From: Antedon bifida
Taxonomy: Eukaryota > Echinodermata > Crinoidea > Comatulida > Antedonidae
Direction: 5' to 3'
NCBI GenBank assembly: GCA_963402885.1
Contig: OY727093.1
Coordinates: forward strand, 20,955,409-21,019,408
Length of the DNA stretch: 64,000 nucleotides
Below, piece by piece: positions 7,862 through 19,969 of this stretch. The stretch's first letter is position 1, and each line of letters begins with the position of its first letter. The translations under genes were made by a program, and so were the position numbers. Below the pieces are notes generated by a model, which saw only the letters and a program-made list of their open reading frames with translations, was not told the DNA's origin and did no database searches.

Positions 7862-10800
7862 AAATGCGATTTGAAGCTATTCTGTACACTTTGATGTTTT
7901 GTGTGAAAAAGTTTTGTCGAAATGCTCAAAATGGTCTAAAACGTTTTCAAATACCATATTAAGCTATTTTGTGCACTTTGATGTTTTTGTTTGAAAAGTT
8001 TTATCGAAATGCTTAAAATGGTCTAAAACGGTTTCTAATGTGATTTTAGGCAATTTGATGTTTCTATGTTAACAAGTTTTTTCGAAAATCACAAAATGGT
8101 CTAAAACGTCTCAAAATGCGATTTGAAGCTATTCTAACCACTTTGGTGATTTTATGTTAACAAGTTTTTTCGAAATGCACAAAATGTCTAAAACGTCTCC
8201 AAATGCGATTTGAAGCTATTCTGTACACTTTGATGTTTTGTGTGAAAAAGTTTTGTCGAAATGCTCAAAATGGTCTAAAACGTTTTCAAATACCATATTA
8301 AGCTATTTTGTGCACTTTGATGTTTTTGTGTGAAGAGTTTTATCGGAATGCTTAAAATGGTCTAAAACGGTTTCTAATGTGATTTTAAGCACTTTGATGT
8401 TTTTATGTAACCAAGTTTTTTCGAAAATCACAAAATGGTCTAAAACGTCTCAAAATGCGATTTGAAGCTATTCTAACCACTTTGGTGATTTTATGTTAAC
8501 AAGTTTTTTCGAAATGCACAAAATGTCTAAAACGTCTCCAAATGCGATTTGAAGCTATTCTGTACACTTTGATGTTTTGTGTGAAAAAGTTTTGTCGAAA
8601 TGCTCAAAATGGTCTAAAACGTTTTCAAATACCATATTAAGCTATTTTGTGCACTTTGATGTTTTTGTTTGAAAAGTTTTATCGAAATGCTTAAAATGGT
8701 CTAAAACGGTTTCTAATGTGATTTTAAGCACTTTGATGTTTCTATGTTAACAAGTTTTTTCGAAAATCACAAAATGGTCTAAAACGTCTCAAAATGCGAT
8801 TTGAAGCTATTCTAACCACTTTGGTGATTTTATGTTAACATGTTTTTTCGAAATGCACAAAATGTCTAAAACGTCTCCAAATGCGATTTGAAGCTATTCT
8901 GTACACTTTGATGTTTTGTGTGAAAAAGTTTTGTCGAAATGCTCAAAATGTCTAAAATGCGATTTGAAGCTATTTTAACCACTTTGGTGATTTTATGTTA
9001 ACAAGTTTTTTCGAAATGCACAAAATGTCTAAAACGTCTCCAAATGCGATTTGAAGCTATTCTGTACACTTTGATGTTTTGTGTGAAAAAGTTTTGTCGA
9101 AATGCTCAAAATGTCTAAAACGTTTTCAAATACCATATTAAGCTATTTTGTGCACTTTGATGTTTTTGTGTGAAAAGTTTTATCGAAATGCTCAAAATGG
9201 TCTAAAACTGTTTCTTTTGTGATTTTAAGCACTTTGATGTTTTTGTGTAACCAAGTTTCGTCGAAATGCACAAAATGGTCTAAAACGTCTCCAAATGCGA
9301 TTTGAAGCTATTCTGTACACTTTGATGTTTTGTGTGAAAAAGTTTTGTCGAAATGCTCAAAATGATCTAAAACGTTTTCAAATACCATATTAAGCTATTT
9401 TGTGCACTTTGATGTTTTTGTTTGAAAAGTTTCATCGAAATGCTTAAAATGGTCTAAAACGGTTTCGAATGTGATTTTAAGCAATTTAATGTTTCTATGT
9501 TAACAAGTTTTTTCGAAAATCACAAAATGGTCTAAAACGTCTCAAAATGCGATTTGAAGCTATTCTAACCACTTTGGTGATTTTATGTTAACAAGTTTTT
9601 TCGAAATGCACAAAATGTCTAAAACGTCTCCAAATGCGATTTGAAGCTATTCTGTACACTTTGATGTTTTGTGTGAAAAAGTTTTGTCGAAATGCTCAAA
9701 ATGGTCTAAAACGTTTTCAAATACCATATTAAGCTATTTTGTGCACTTTGATGTTTTTGTTTGAAAAGTTTTATCGAAATGCTTAAAATGGTCTAAAACG
9801 GTTTCTAATGTGATTTTAAGCACTTTGATGTTTCTATGTTAACAAGTTTTTTCGAAAATCACAAAATGGTCTAAAACGTCTCAAAATGCGATTTGAAGCT
9901 ATTCTAACCACTTTGGTGATTTTATGTTAACATGTTTTTTCGAAATGCACAAAATGTCTAAAACGTCTCCAAATGCGATTTGAAGCTATTCTGTACACTT
10001 TGATGTTTTGTGTGAAAAAGTTTTGTCGAAATGCTCAAAATGGTCTAAAACGTTTTCAAATACCATATTAAGCTATTTTGTGCACTTTGATGTTTTTGTG
10101 TGAAAAGTTTTATCGGAATGCTTAAAATGGTCTAAAACGGTTTCTAATGTGATTTTAACCACTTTGATGTTTTTATGTAACCAAGTTTCGTCGAAATGCA
10201 CAAAATGGTCTAAAACGTCTTCAAATACCATATTAAGCTATTTTGTGCACTTTGATGTTTTTGTGTGAAAAGTTTTATCGAAATGCTCAAAATGGTCCAA
10301 AACGGTTTCTTTTCTGATTTTAAGCACTTTGATGTTTTTGTGTAACCAAGTTTCGTCGAAATGCACAAAATGGTCTAAAACGTCTCCAAATGCGATTTGA
10401 AGCTATTCTGTAAACTTTGATGTTTTGTGTGAAAAAGTTTTGTCGAAATGCTCAAAATGGTCTAAAACGTTTTCAAATACCATATTAAGCTATTTTGTGC
10501 ACTTTGATGTTTTTGTTTTGAAAAGTTTTATCGAAATGCTTAAAATTGTCTAAAACGGTTTCTAATGTGATTTTAAGCAATTTGATGTTTCTATGTTAAC
10601 AAGTTTTTTCGAAAATCACAAAATGGTCTAAAACGTCTCAAAATGCGATTTGAAACTATTCTAACCACTTTGGTGATTTTATGTTAACAAGTTTTTTCGA
10701 AATGCACAAAATGTCTAAAACGTCTCCAAATGCGATTTGAAGCTATTCTGTACACTTTGATGTTTTGTGTGAAAAAGTTTTGTCGAAATGCTCAAAATGG

Positions 10801-11020
10801 TCTAAAACGTTTTCAAATACCATATTAAGCTATTTTGTGCACTTTGATGTTTTTGTTTGAAAAGTTTTATCGAAATGCTTAAAATGGTCTAAAACGGTTT
10901 CTAATGTGATTTTAAGCACTTTGATGTTTCTATGTTAACAAGTTTTTTCGAAAATCACAAAATGGTCTAAAACGTCTCAAAATGCGATTTGAAGCTATTC
11001 TAACCACTTTGGTGATTTTA

Positions 11021-13230
11021 TACTAACATGTTTTTTCGAAAATCACAAAATGGTCTAAAACGTCTCCAAATGCGATTTGAAGCTATTCTATATACTTTGA
11101 TGTTTTGTGTGAAAAAGTTTTGTCGAAATGCTCAAAATGTTCTAAAACGTTTTCAAATACCATATTAAGCTATTTTGTGCACTTTGATGTTTTTGTGAGA
11201 AAAATTTAATCGAAATCCTTAAAATAGTCAAAAACGTTTTCTAATGTGATTTTAAGCACTTTGATGTTTCTATGTTAACAAGTTTTTTCGAAAATCACAA
11301 AATAGTCTAAAACGTCTCAAAATGCGATTTGAAGCTATTCTAACCACTTTGGTGATTTTATGTTAACAAGTTTTTCGAAATGCACAAAATGTCTAAAACG
11401 TCTCCAAATGCGATTTGAAGCTATTCTGTACACTTTGATGTTTTGTGTGAAAAAGTTTTGTCGAAATGCTCAAAATGGTCTAAAACGTTTTCAAATACCA
11501 TATTAAGCTATTTTGTGCACTTTGATGTTTTTGTGTGAAAAGTTTCATCGGAATGCTTAAAATTGTTTAAAACGGTTTCTAATGTGATTTTAAGCACTTT
11601 GATGTTTTTATGTTTACAAGTTTTTTCGAAAATCACAAAATGGTCTAAAACGTCTCCAAATGCGATTTGAAGCTATTCTGTACACTTTGATCTTTTGTGT
11701 GAAAGAGTTTTGTCGAAATGCTCAAAATGGTCTAAAACGTTTTCAAATACCATATTAAGCTATTTTGTGCACTTTGATGTTTTTGTGAGAAAAATTTTAT
11801 CGAAATCCTTAAAATGGTCAAAAACGTTTTCTAATGTGATTTTAAGCACTTTGATGTTTCTATGTTAATAAGTTTTTTCGAAAATCACAAAATGGTCTAA
11901 AACGTCTCAAAATGCGATTTGAAGCTATTTTAACCACTTTGGTGATTTTATGTTAACAATTTTTTTCGAAAATCACAAAATGGTCTAAAACGTCTCCAAA
12001 TGCGATTTGAAGCTATTCTGTACACTTTGATGTTTTGTGTGAAAAAGTTTTGTCGAAATGCTCAAAATGGTCTAAAACGTTTTTAATTTTAAGCACTATG
12101 ATGTTTCTATGTTAACAAGTTTTTTCGAAAATCACAAAATTGTCTAAAACGTCTCAAAATGCGATTTGAAGCTATTCTAACCACTTTGGTGATTTTATGT
12201 TAACAATTTTTTTCGAAATGCACAAAATGTCTAAAACGTCTCCAAATTCGATTTGAAGCTATTCTGTACACTTTGATGTTTTGTGTGAAAAAGTTTTGTC
12301 GAAATGCTCAAAATGGTCTAAAACGTTTTCAAATACCATATTAAGCTATTTTGTGCACTTTGATGTTTTTGTTTGAAAAGTTTTATCGGAATGCTTAAAA
12401 TGGTCTAAAACGGTTTCTAATGTGATTTTAAGCACCTTGATGTTTCTATGTTAACAAGTTTTTTCGAAAATCACAAAATGGTCTAAAACGTCTCAAAATG
12501 CGATTTGAAGCTATTCTAACCACTTTGGTGATTTTATGTTAACAAGTTTTTTCGAAATGCACAAAATGTCTAAAACGTCTCCAAATTCGATTTGAAGCTA
12601 TTCTGTACACTTTGATGTTTTGTGTGAAAAAGTTTTGTCGAAATGCTCAAAATGGTCTAAAACGTTTTCAAATACCATATTAAGCTATTTTGTGCACTTT
12701 GATGTTTTTGTGTGAAAAGTTTTATCGGAATGCTTAAAATGGTCTAAAATGGTTTCTAATGTGATTTTAAGCACTTTGATGTTTTTATGTTAAAAAGTGT
12801 TTTCGAAAATCACAAAATGGTCTAAAACGTCTCCAAATGCGATTTGAAGCTATTCTGTACACTTTGATGTTTCGTGTGAAAAAGTTTTGTCGAAATGCTC
12901 AAAATGGTCTAAAACGTTTTTCAAATACCATATTAAGCTATTTTGTGCACTTTGATGTTTTTGTGTGAAAAGTTTTATCGAAATGCTTAAAATGGTCTAA
13001 AACGGTTTCTAATGTGATTTTAAGCACTTTGATGTTTCTATGTTAACAAGTTTTTTCGAAAATCACAAAATGGTCTAAAACGTCTCAAAATGCGATTTGA
13101 AGCTATTCTAACCACTTTGGTGATTTTATGTTAACAAGTTTTTTCGAAATGCACAAAATGTCTAAAACGTCTCCAAATGCGATTTGAAGCTATTCTGTAC
13201 ACTTTGATGTTTTGTGTGAAAAAGTTTTGT
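11021..13230 (+). repeat. Super-repeat segment S2, copy 1
   Basis: Carries three rare markers in order: 'tactaacatg' at 11021, an A/C hybrid with 'cactatgatg' after the fusion at 12080, and 'taaaaagtgt' at 12791. The same order is found at 33215 and 55174. Copy 1 and copy 2 differ by one base in spacing (22194, then 22195), traceable to a 5-T instead of 6-T run near 11370. Confidence 0.85.
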
Positions 13231-16195
13231 CGAAATGCTCAAAATGGTCTAAAACGTTTTCAAATACCATATTAAGCTATTTTGTGCACTTTGATGTTTT
13301 TGTGTGAAAAGTTTTATCGGAATGCTTAAAATGGTCTAAAACGGTTTCTAATGTGATTTTAAGCACTTTTATGTTAACAAGTTTTTTCGAAAATCACAAA
13401 TGGTCTAAAACGTCTCCAAATGCGATTTGAAGCTATTCTGTACACTTTGATGTTTTGTGTGAAAAAGTTTTGTCAAAATGGTCTAAAACGTTTTCAAATA
13501 TCATATTAAGCTATTTTGTGCACTTTGATGTTTTTGTTTGAAAAGTTTTATCGGAATGCTTAAAATGGTCTAAAACGGTTTCTAATATGATTTTAAGCAC
13601 TTTGATGTTTTTATGTTAACAAGTTTTTTCGAAAATCACAAAATGGTCTAAAACGTCTCCAAATGCGATTTGAAGCTATTCTGTACACTTTGATGTTTTG
13701 TGTGAAAAAGTTTTGTCGAAATGCTCAAAATGGTCTAAAACGTTTTCAGATACCATATTAAGCTATTTTGTGCACTTTGATGTCTTTGTGAGAAAAATGT
13801 TATCGAAATCCTTAAAATGGTCAAAAACGTTTTCTAATGTGATTTTAAGCACTTTGATGTTTCTATGTTAACAAGTTTTTTCGAAAATCACAAAATGGTC
13901 TAAAACGTCTCAAAATGCGATTTGAAGCTATTTTAACCACTTTGGTGATTTTATGTTAACAATTTTTTTCGAAAATCACAAAATGGTCTAAAACGTCTCC
14001 CACTGCGATTTGAAGCTATTCTGTACACTTTGATGTTTTGTGTGAAAAAGTTTTGTCGAAATTCTCAAAATGGTCTAAAACGTTTTCAAATACCATATTA
14101 AGCTATTTTGAGCACTTTGATGTTTTTGTGTGAAAAGTTTTATCGAAATTCTTGAAATGGTCTAAAACGGTTTCTAATGTGATATTAAGCACTTTGATGT
14201 TTTTATGTTAACAAGTTTTTTCGAAAATCACAAAATGGTCTAAAACGTCTCCAAATGCGATTTGAAGCTATTCTGTACACTTTGATGTTTTGTGTGAAAA
14301 AGTTTTGTCGAAATGCTCAAAATGGTCTAAAACGTTTTCAAATACCATATTAAGCTATTTTGTGCACTTTGATGTTTTTGTGTGAAAAGTTTTATCAAAA
14401 TGCTTAAAATGGTCAAAAACGGTTTCTAATGTGATTTTAAGCACTTTGATGTTTCTATGTTAACAAGTTTTTTCGAAAATCACAAAATGGTCTAAAACGT
14501 CTCAAAATGCGATTTGAAGCTATTCTAACCACTTTGGTGATTTTATGTTAACAAGTTTTTTCGAAATGCACAAAATGTCTAAAACGTCTCCAAATGCGAT
14601 TTGAAGCTATTCTGTACACTTTGATGTTTTGTGTGAAAATGTTTTGTCGAAATGCTCAAAATGGTCTAAAACGTTTTCAAATACCATATTAAGCTATTTT
14701 GTGCACTTTGATGTTTTTGTGTGAAAAGTTTTATCGAAATGCTCAAAATGGTCTAAAACGGTTTCTTATGTGATTTTAAGCACTTTGATGTTTTTGTGTA
14801 ACCAAGTTTCGTCGAAATGCACAAAATGGTCTAAAACGTCTCCAAATGCGATTTGAAGCTATTCTGTACACTTTGATGTTTTGTGTGAAAAAGTTTTGTC
14901 GAAATGCTCAAAATGGTCTAAAACGTTTTTCAAATACCATATTAAGCTATTTTGTGCACTTTTATGTTTTTGTGTGAAAAGTTTTATCGAAATGCTTAAA
15001 ATGGTCTAAAACGGTTTCTAATGTGATTTTAAGCACTTTGATGTTTCTATGTTAACAAGTTTTTTCGAAAATCACAAAATGGTCTAAAACGTCTCCCACT
15101 GCGATTTGAAGCTATTCTGTACACTTTGATGTTTTGTGTGAAAAAGTTTTGTCGAAATTCTCAAAATGGTCTAAAACGTTTTCAAATACCATATTAAGCT
15201 ATTTTGAGCACTTTGATGTTTTTGTGTGAAAAGTTTTATCGAAATTCTTGAAATGGTCTAAAACGGTTTCTAATGTGATATTAAGCACTTTGATGTTTTT
15301 ATGTTAACAAGTTTTTTCGAAAATCACAAAATGGTCTAAAACGTCTCCAAATGCGATTTGAAGCTATTCTGTACACTTTGATGTTTTGTGTGAAAAAGTT
15401 TTGTCGAAATGCTCAAAATGGTCTAAAACGTTTTCAAATACCATATTAAGCTATTTTGTGCACTTTTATGTTTTTGTGTGAAAAGTTTTATCAAAATGCT
15501 TAAAATGGTCAAAAACGGTTTCTAATGTGATTTTAAGCACTTTGATGTTTCTATGTTAACAAGTTTTTTCGAAAATCACAAAATGGTCTAAAACGTCTCA
15601 AAATGCGATTTGAAGCTATTCTAACCACTTTGGTGATTTTATGTTAACAAGTTTTTTCGAAATGCACAAAATGTCTAAAACGTCTCCAAATGCGATTTGA
15701 AGCTATTCTGTACACTTTGATGTTTTGTGTGAAAATGTTTTGTCGAAATGCTCAAAATGGTCTAAAACGTTTTCAAATACCATATTAAGCTATTTTGTGC
15801 ACTTTGATGTTTTTGTGTGAAAAGTTTTATCGAAATGCTCAAAATGGTCTAAAACGGTTTCTTATGTGATTTTAAGCACTTTGATGTTTTTGTGTAACCA
15901 AGTTTCGTCGAAATGCACAAAATGGTCTAAAACGTCTCCAAATGCGATTTGAAGCTATTCTGTACACTTTGATGTTTTGTGTGAAAAAGTTTTGTCGAAA
16001 TGCTCAAAATGGTCTAAAACGTTTTCAAATACCATATTAAGCTATTTTGTGCACTTTGATGTTTTTGTGTGAAAAGTTTTATCGAAATGCTGAAAATGGT
16101 CTAAAACGGTTTCTTATGTGATTTTAAGCACTTTGATGTTTTTGTGTAACCAAGTTTCGTCGAAATGCACAAAATGGTCTAAAACATCTCCAAAT

Positions 16196-17420
16196 GCGAT
16201 TTGAAGCTATTCTGTACACTTTGATGTTTTGTGTGAAAAAGTTTTGTCGAAATGCTCAAAATGGTCTAAAACGTTTTTCAAATACCATATTAAGCTATTT
16301 TGTGCACTTTGATGTTTTTGTGTGAAAAGTTTTATCGAAATGCTTAAAATGGTCTAAAACGGTTTCTAATGTGATTTTAAGCACTTTGATGTTTCTATGT
16401 TAACAAGTTTTTTCGAAAATCACAAAATGGTCTAAAACGTCTCAAAATGCGATTTGAAGCTATTATAACCACTTTGGTGATTTTATGTTAAAAAGTTTTT
16501 TCGAAATGCACAAAATGTCTAAAACGTCTCCAAATGCGATTTTAAGCTATTCTGTACACTTTGATGTTTTGTGTGAAAAAGTTTTGTCGAAATGCTAAAA
16601 ATGGTCTAAAACGTTTTCAGATACCATATTAAGCTATTTTGTGCACTTTGATGTTTTTGTGAGAAAAATTTTATCGAAATGCTTAAAATGGTCAAAAACG
16701 TTTTCTAATGTGATTTTAAGCACTTTGATGTTTCTATGTTAACAAGTTTTTTCGAAAATCACAAAATGGTCTAAAACGTCTCAAAATGCCATTTGAAGCT
16801 ATTCTAATCACTTTGGTGATATTATGTTAACAAGTTTATTCGAAATGCACAAAATGTCTAAAACGTCTCCAAATGCGATTTGAAGCTATTTTGTGCACTT
16901 TGATGTTTTTGTGTGAAAAGTTTTATCGAAATGCTCAAAATGGTCTAAAACGGTTTCTTATGTGATTTTAAGCACTTTGATGTTTTTGTGTAACCAAGTT
17001 TCGTCGAAATGCACAAAATGGTCTAAAACGTCTCCAAATGCGATTTGAAGCTATTCTGTACACTTTGATGTTTTGTGTGAAAAAGTTTTGTCGAAATGCT
17101 CAAAATGGTCTAAAACGGTTTCTTATGTTATTTTAAGCACTTTGATGATTTTGTGTAACCAAGTTTCGTCGAAATGCACAAAATGGTCTAAAACGTCTCC
17201 AAATGCAATTTGAAGCTATTCTGTACACTTTGATGTTTTGTGTGAAAAAGTTTTGTCGAAATGCTCAAAATGGTCTAAAACGTTTTTAAATACCATATTA
17301 AGCTATTTTGTGCACTTTGATGGTTTTGTGTGGAAAGTTTTAACGAAATGCTTAAAATGGTCAAAAACGGTTTCTAATGTGATTTTAAGCACTTTGATGT
17401 TTCTATGTTAACAAGTTTTT
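16196..17420 (+). repeat. Super-repeat segment S3, copy 1
   Basis: Contains a rare 'aaaacatctcc' variant (16196) and a 'gatggttttgtgtggaaag' B variant (17321). Partners lie at 41511 and 42646. The first rare variant also recurs at 63895 and the second at 37333 and 47834. Confidence 0.75.
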
Positions 17421-18584
17421 TCGAAAATCACAAAATGGTCTAAAACGTCTCAAAATGCGATTTGAAGCTATTCTAACCACTTTGGTGATTTTATGTTAAC
17501 AAGTTTTTTCGAAATGCACAAAATGTCTAAAACGTCTCCAAATGCGATTTGAAGCTATTCTGTATACTTTGATGTTTTGTGTGAAAAAGTTTTGTCGAAA
17601 TGCTCAAAATGGTCTAAAACGTTTTCAAATACCATATTAAGCTATTTTGTGCACTTTGATGTTTTTGTGTGAAAAGTTTTATCGGAATGCTTAAAATGGT
17701 CTAAAACGGTTTCTAATGTGATTTTAAGCACTTTTATGTTAACAAGTTTTTTCGAAAATCACAAATGGTCTAAAACGTCTCCAAATACGATTTGAAGCTA
17801 TTCTGTACACTTTGATGTTTTGTGTGAAAAAGTTTTGTCAAAATGGTCTAAAACGTTTTCAAATACCATATTAAGCTATTTTGAGCACTTTGATGTTTTT
17901 GTGAGAAAAATTTTATCGAAATGCTTAAAATGGTCAAAAACGTTTTCTAATGTGATTTTAAGCACTTTGATGTTTTTATGTTAACAAGTTTTTTCGAAAA
18001 TCACAAAATGGTCTAAAACGTCTCCAAATGCGATTTGAAGCTATTCTAATCACTTGGTGATTTTATGTTAACAAGTTTATTCGAAATGCACAAAATGTCT
18101 AAAACGTCTCCAAATGCGATTTGAAGCTATTTTGTGCACTTTGATGTTTTTGTTTGAAAACTTTTATCGGAATCCTTAAAATGGTCTAAAACGGTTTCTA
18201 ATGTGATTTTAAGCACTTTGATGTTTTTATGTTAACAAGTTTTTTCGAAAATCACAAAATGGTCTAAAACGTCTCCAAATGCGATTTGAAGCTATTCTGT
18301 ACACTTTGATGTTTTGTGTGAAAAAGTTTTGTCGAAATGCTAAAAATGGTCTAAAACGTTTTCAGATACCATATTAAGCTATTTTGTGCACTTTGATGTT
18401 TTTGTGAGAAAAATTTTATCGAAATGCTTAAAATGGTCAAAAACGTTTTCTAATGTGATTTTAAGCACTTTGATGTTTCTATGTTAACAAGTTTTTTCGA
18501 AAATCACAAAATGGTCTAAAACGTCTCAAAATGCCATTTGAAGCTATTCTAATCACTTTGGTGATATTATGTTAACAAGTTTAT
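17421..18584 (+). repeat. 1164-bp tandem duplication, first copy
   Basis: Starts and ends at the same point in a 'ttcgaaaa' block. Its partner begins at 18585 and follows the same monomer order until about 19145. The homologous pair in the next super-repeat copy is 1165 bp long. The one-base difference is explained by 'cacttggtg' at about 18051 against 'cactttggtg' near 43376. Confidence 0.78.
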
Positions 18585-19145
18585 TCGAAAATCACAAAAT
18601 GGTCTAAAACGTCTCAAAATGCGATTTGAAGCTATTCTAACCACTTTGGTGATTTTATGTTAACAAGTTTTTTCGAAATGCACAAAATGTCTAAAACGTC
18701 TCCAAATGCGATTTGAAGCTATTCTGTACACTTTGATGTTTTGTGTGAAAAAGTTTTGTCGAAATGCTCAAAATGGTCTAAAACGTTTTCAAATACCATA
18801 TTAAGCTATTTTGTGCACTTTGATGTTTTTGTGTGAAAAGTTTTATCGGAATGCTTAAAATGGTCTAAAACGGTTTCTAATGTGATTTTAAGCACTTTTA
18901 TGTTAACAAGTTTTTTCGAAAATCACAAATGGTCTAAAACGTCTCCAAATGCGATTTGAAGCTATTCTGTACACTTTGATGTTTTGTGTGAAAAAGTTTT
19001 GTCAAAATGGTCTAAAACGTTTTCAAATACCATATTAAGCTATTTTGAGCACTTTGATGTTTTTGTGAGAAAAATTTTATCGAAATGCTTAAAATGGTCA
19101 AAAACGTTTTCTAATGTGATTTTAAGCACTTTGATGTTTTTATGT
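18585..19145 (+). repeat. Truncated second copy of the 1164-bp duplication
   Basis: Repeats 17421 onward at +1164 (marker 'aagcactttt' at 17726 and 18890). It diverges near 19145, where 'atgtaaccaag' replaces 'atgttaacaag'. A D/A hybrid ('acaagttttgtcgaaatgc') follows at about 19237. The second copy was apparently cut short by a later rearrangement here, whereas it is complete at 43911-45075. Confidence 0.7.
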
Positions 19146-19969
19146 AACCAAGTTTTTTCGAAAATCACAAAATGGTCTAAAACGTCTCAAAATGCGATTT
19201 GAAGCTATTCTAACCACTTTGGTGATTTTATGTTAACAAGTTTTGTCGAAATGCTCAAAATGGTCTAAAACGTTTTCAAATACCATATTAAGCTATTTTG
19301 TGCACTTTGATGTTTTTGTGTGAAAAGTTTTATCAAAATGCTTAAAATGGTCAAAAACGGTTTCTAATGTGATTTTAAGCACTTTGATGTTTCTATGTTA
19401 ACAAGTTTTTTCGAAAATCACAAAATGGTCTAAAACGTCTCAAAATGCGATTTGAAGCTATTCTAACCACTTTGGTGATTTTATGTTAACAAGTTTTTTC
19501 GAAATGCACAAAATGTCTAAAACGTCTCCAAATGCGATTTGAAGCTATTTTAACCACTTTGGTGATTTTATGTTAACAAGTTTTTTCGAAATGCACAAAA
19601 TGTCTAAAATGCGATTTGAAGCTATTTTAACCACTTTGGTGATTTTATGTTAACAAGTTTTTTCGAAATGCACAAAATGTCTAAAACGTTTCCAAATGCG
19701 ATTTGAAGCTATTCTGTACACTTTGATGTTTTGTGTGAAAAAGTTTTGTCGAAATGCTCAAAATGTCTAAAACGTTTTCAAATACCATATTAAGCTATTT
19801 TGTGCACTTTGATGTTTTTGTGTGAAAAGTTTTATCGAAATGCTCAAAATGGTCTAAAACTGTTTCTTTTGTGATTTTAAGCACTTTGATGTTTTTGTGT
19901 AACCAAGTTTCGTCGAAATGCACAAAATGGTCTAAAACGTCTCCAAATGCGATTTGAAGCTATTCTGTA

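Noticed and set aside
18984-19202. 72-codon open frame within the satellite
   Set aside because: It arises because a short 'gtcaaaatgg' deletion variant shifts frames among monomers. The translation is only repeated monomer sequence (WSKTFSN-type), with no sign of selection for coding.
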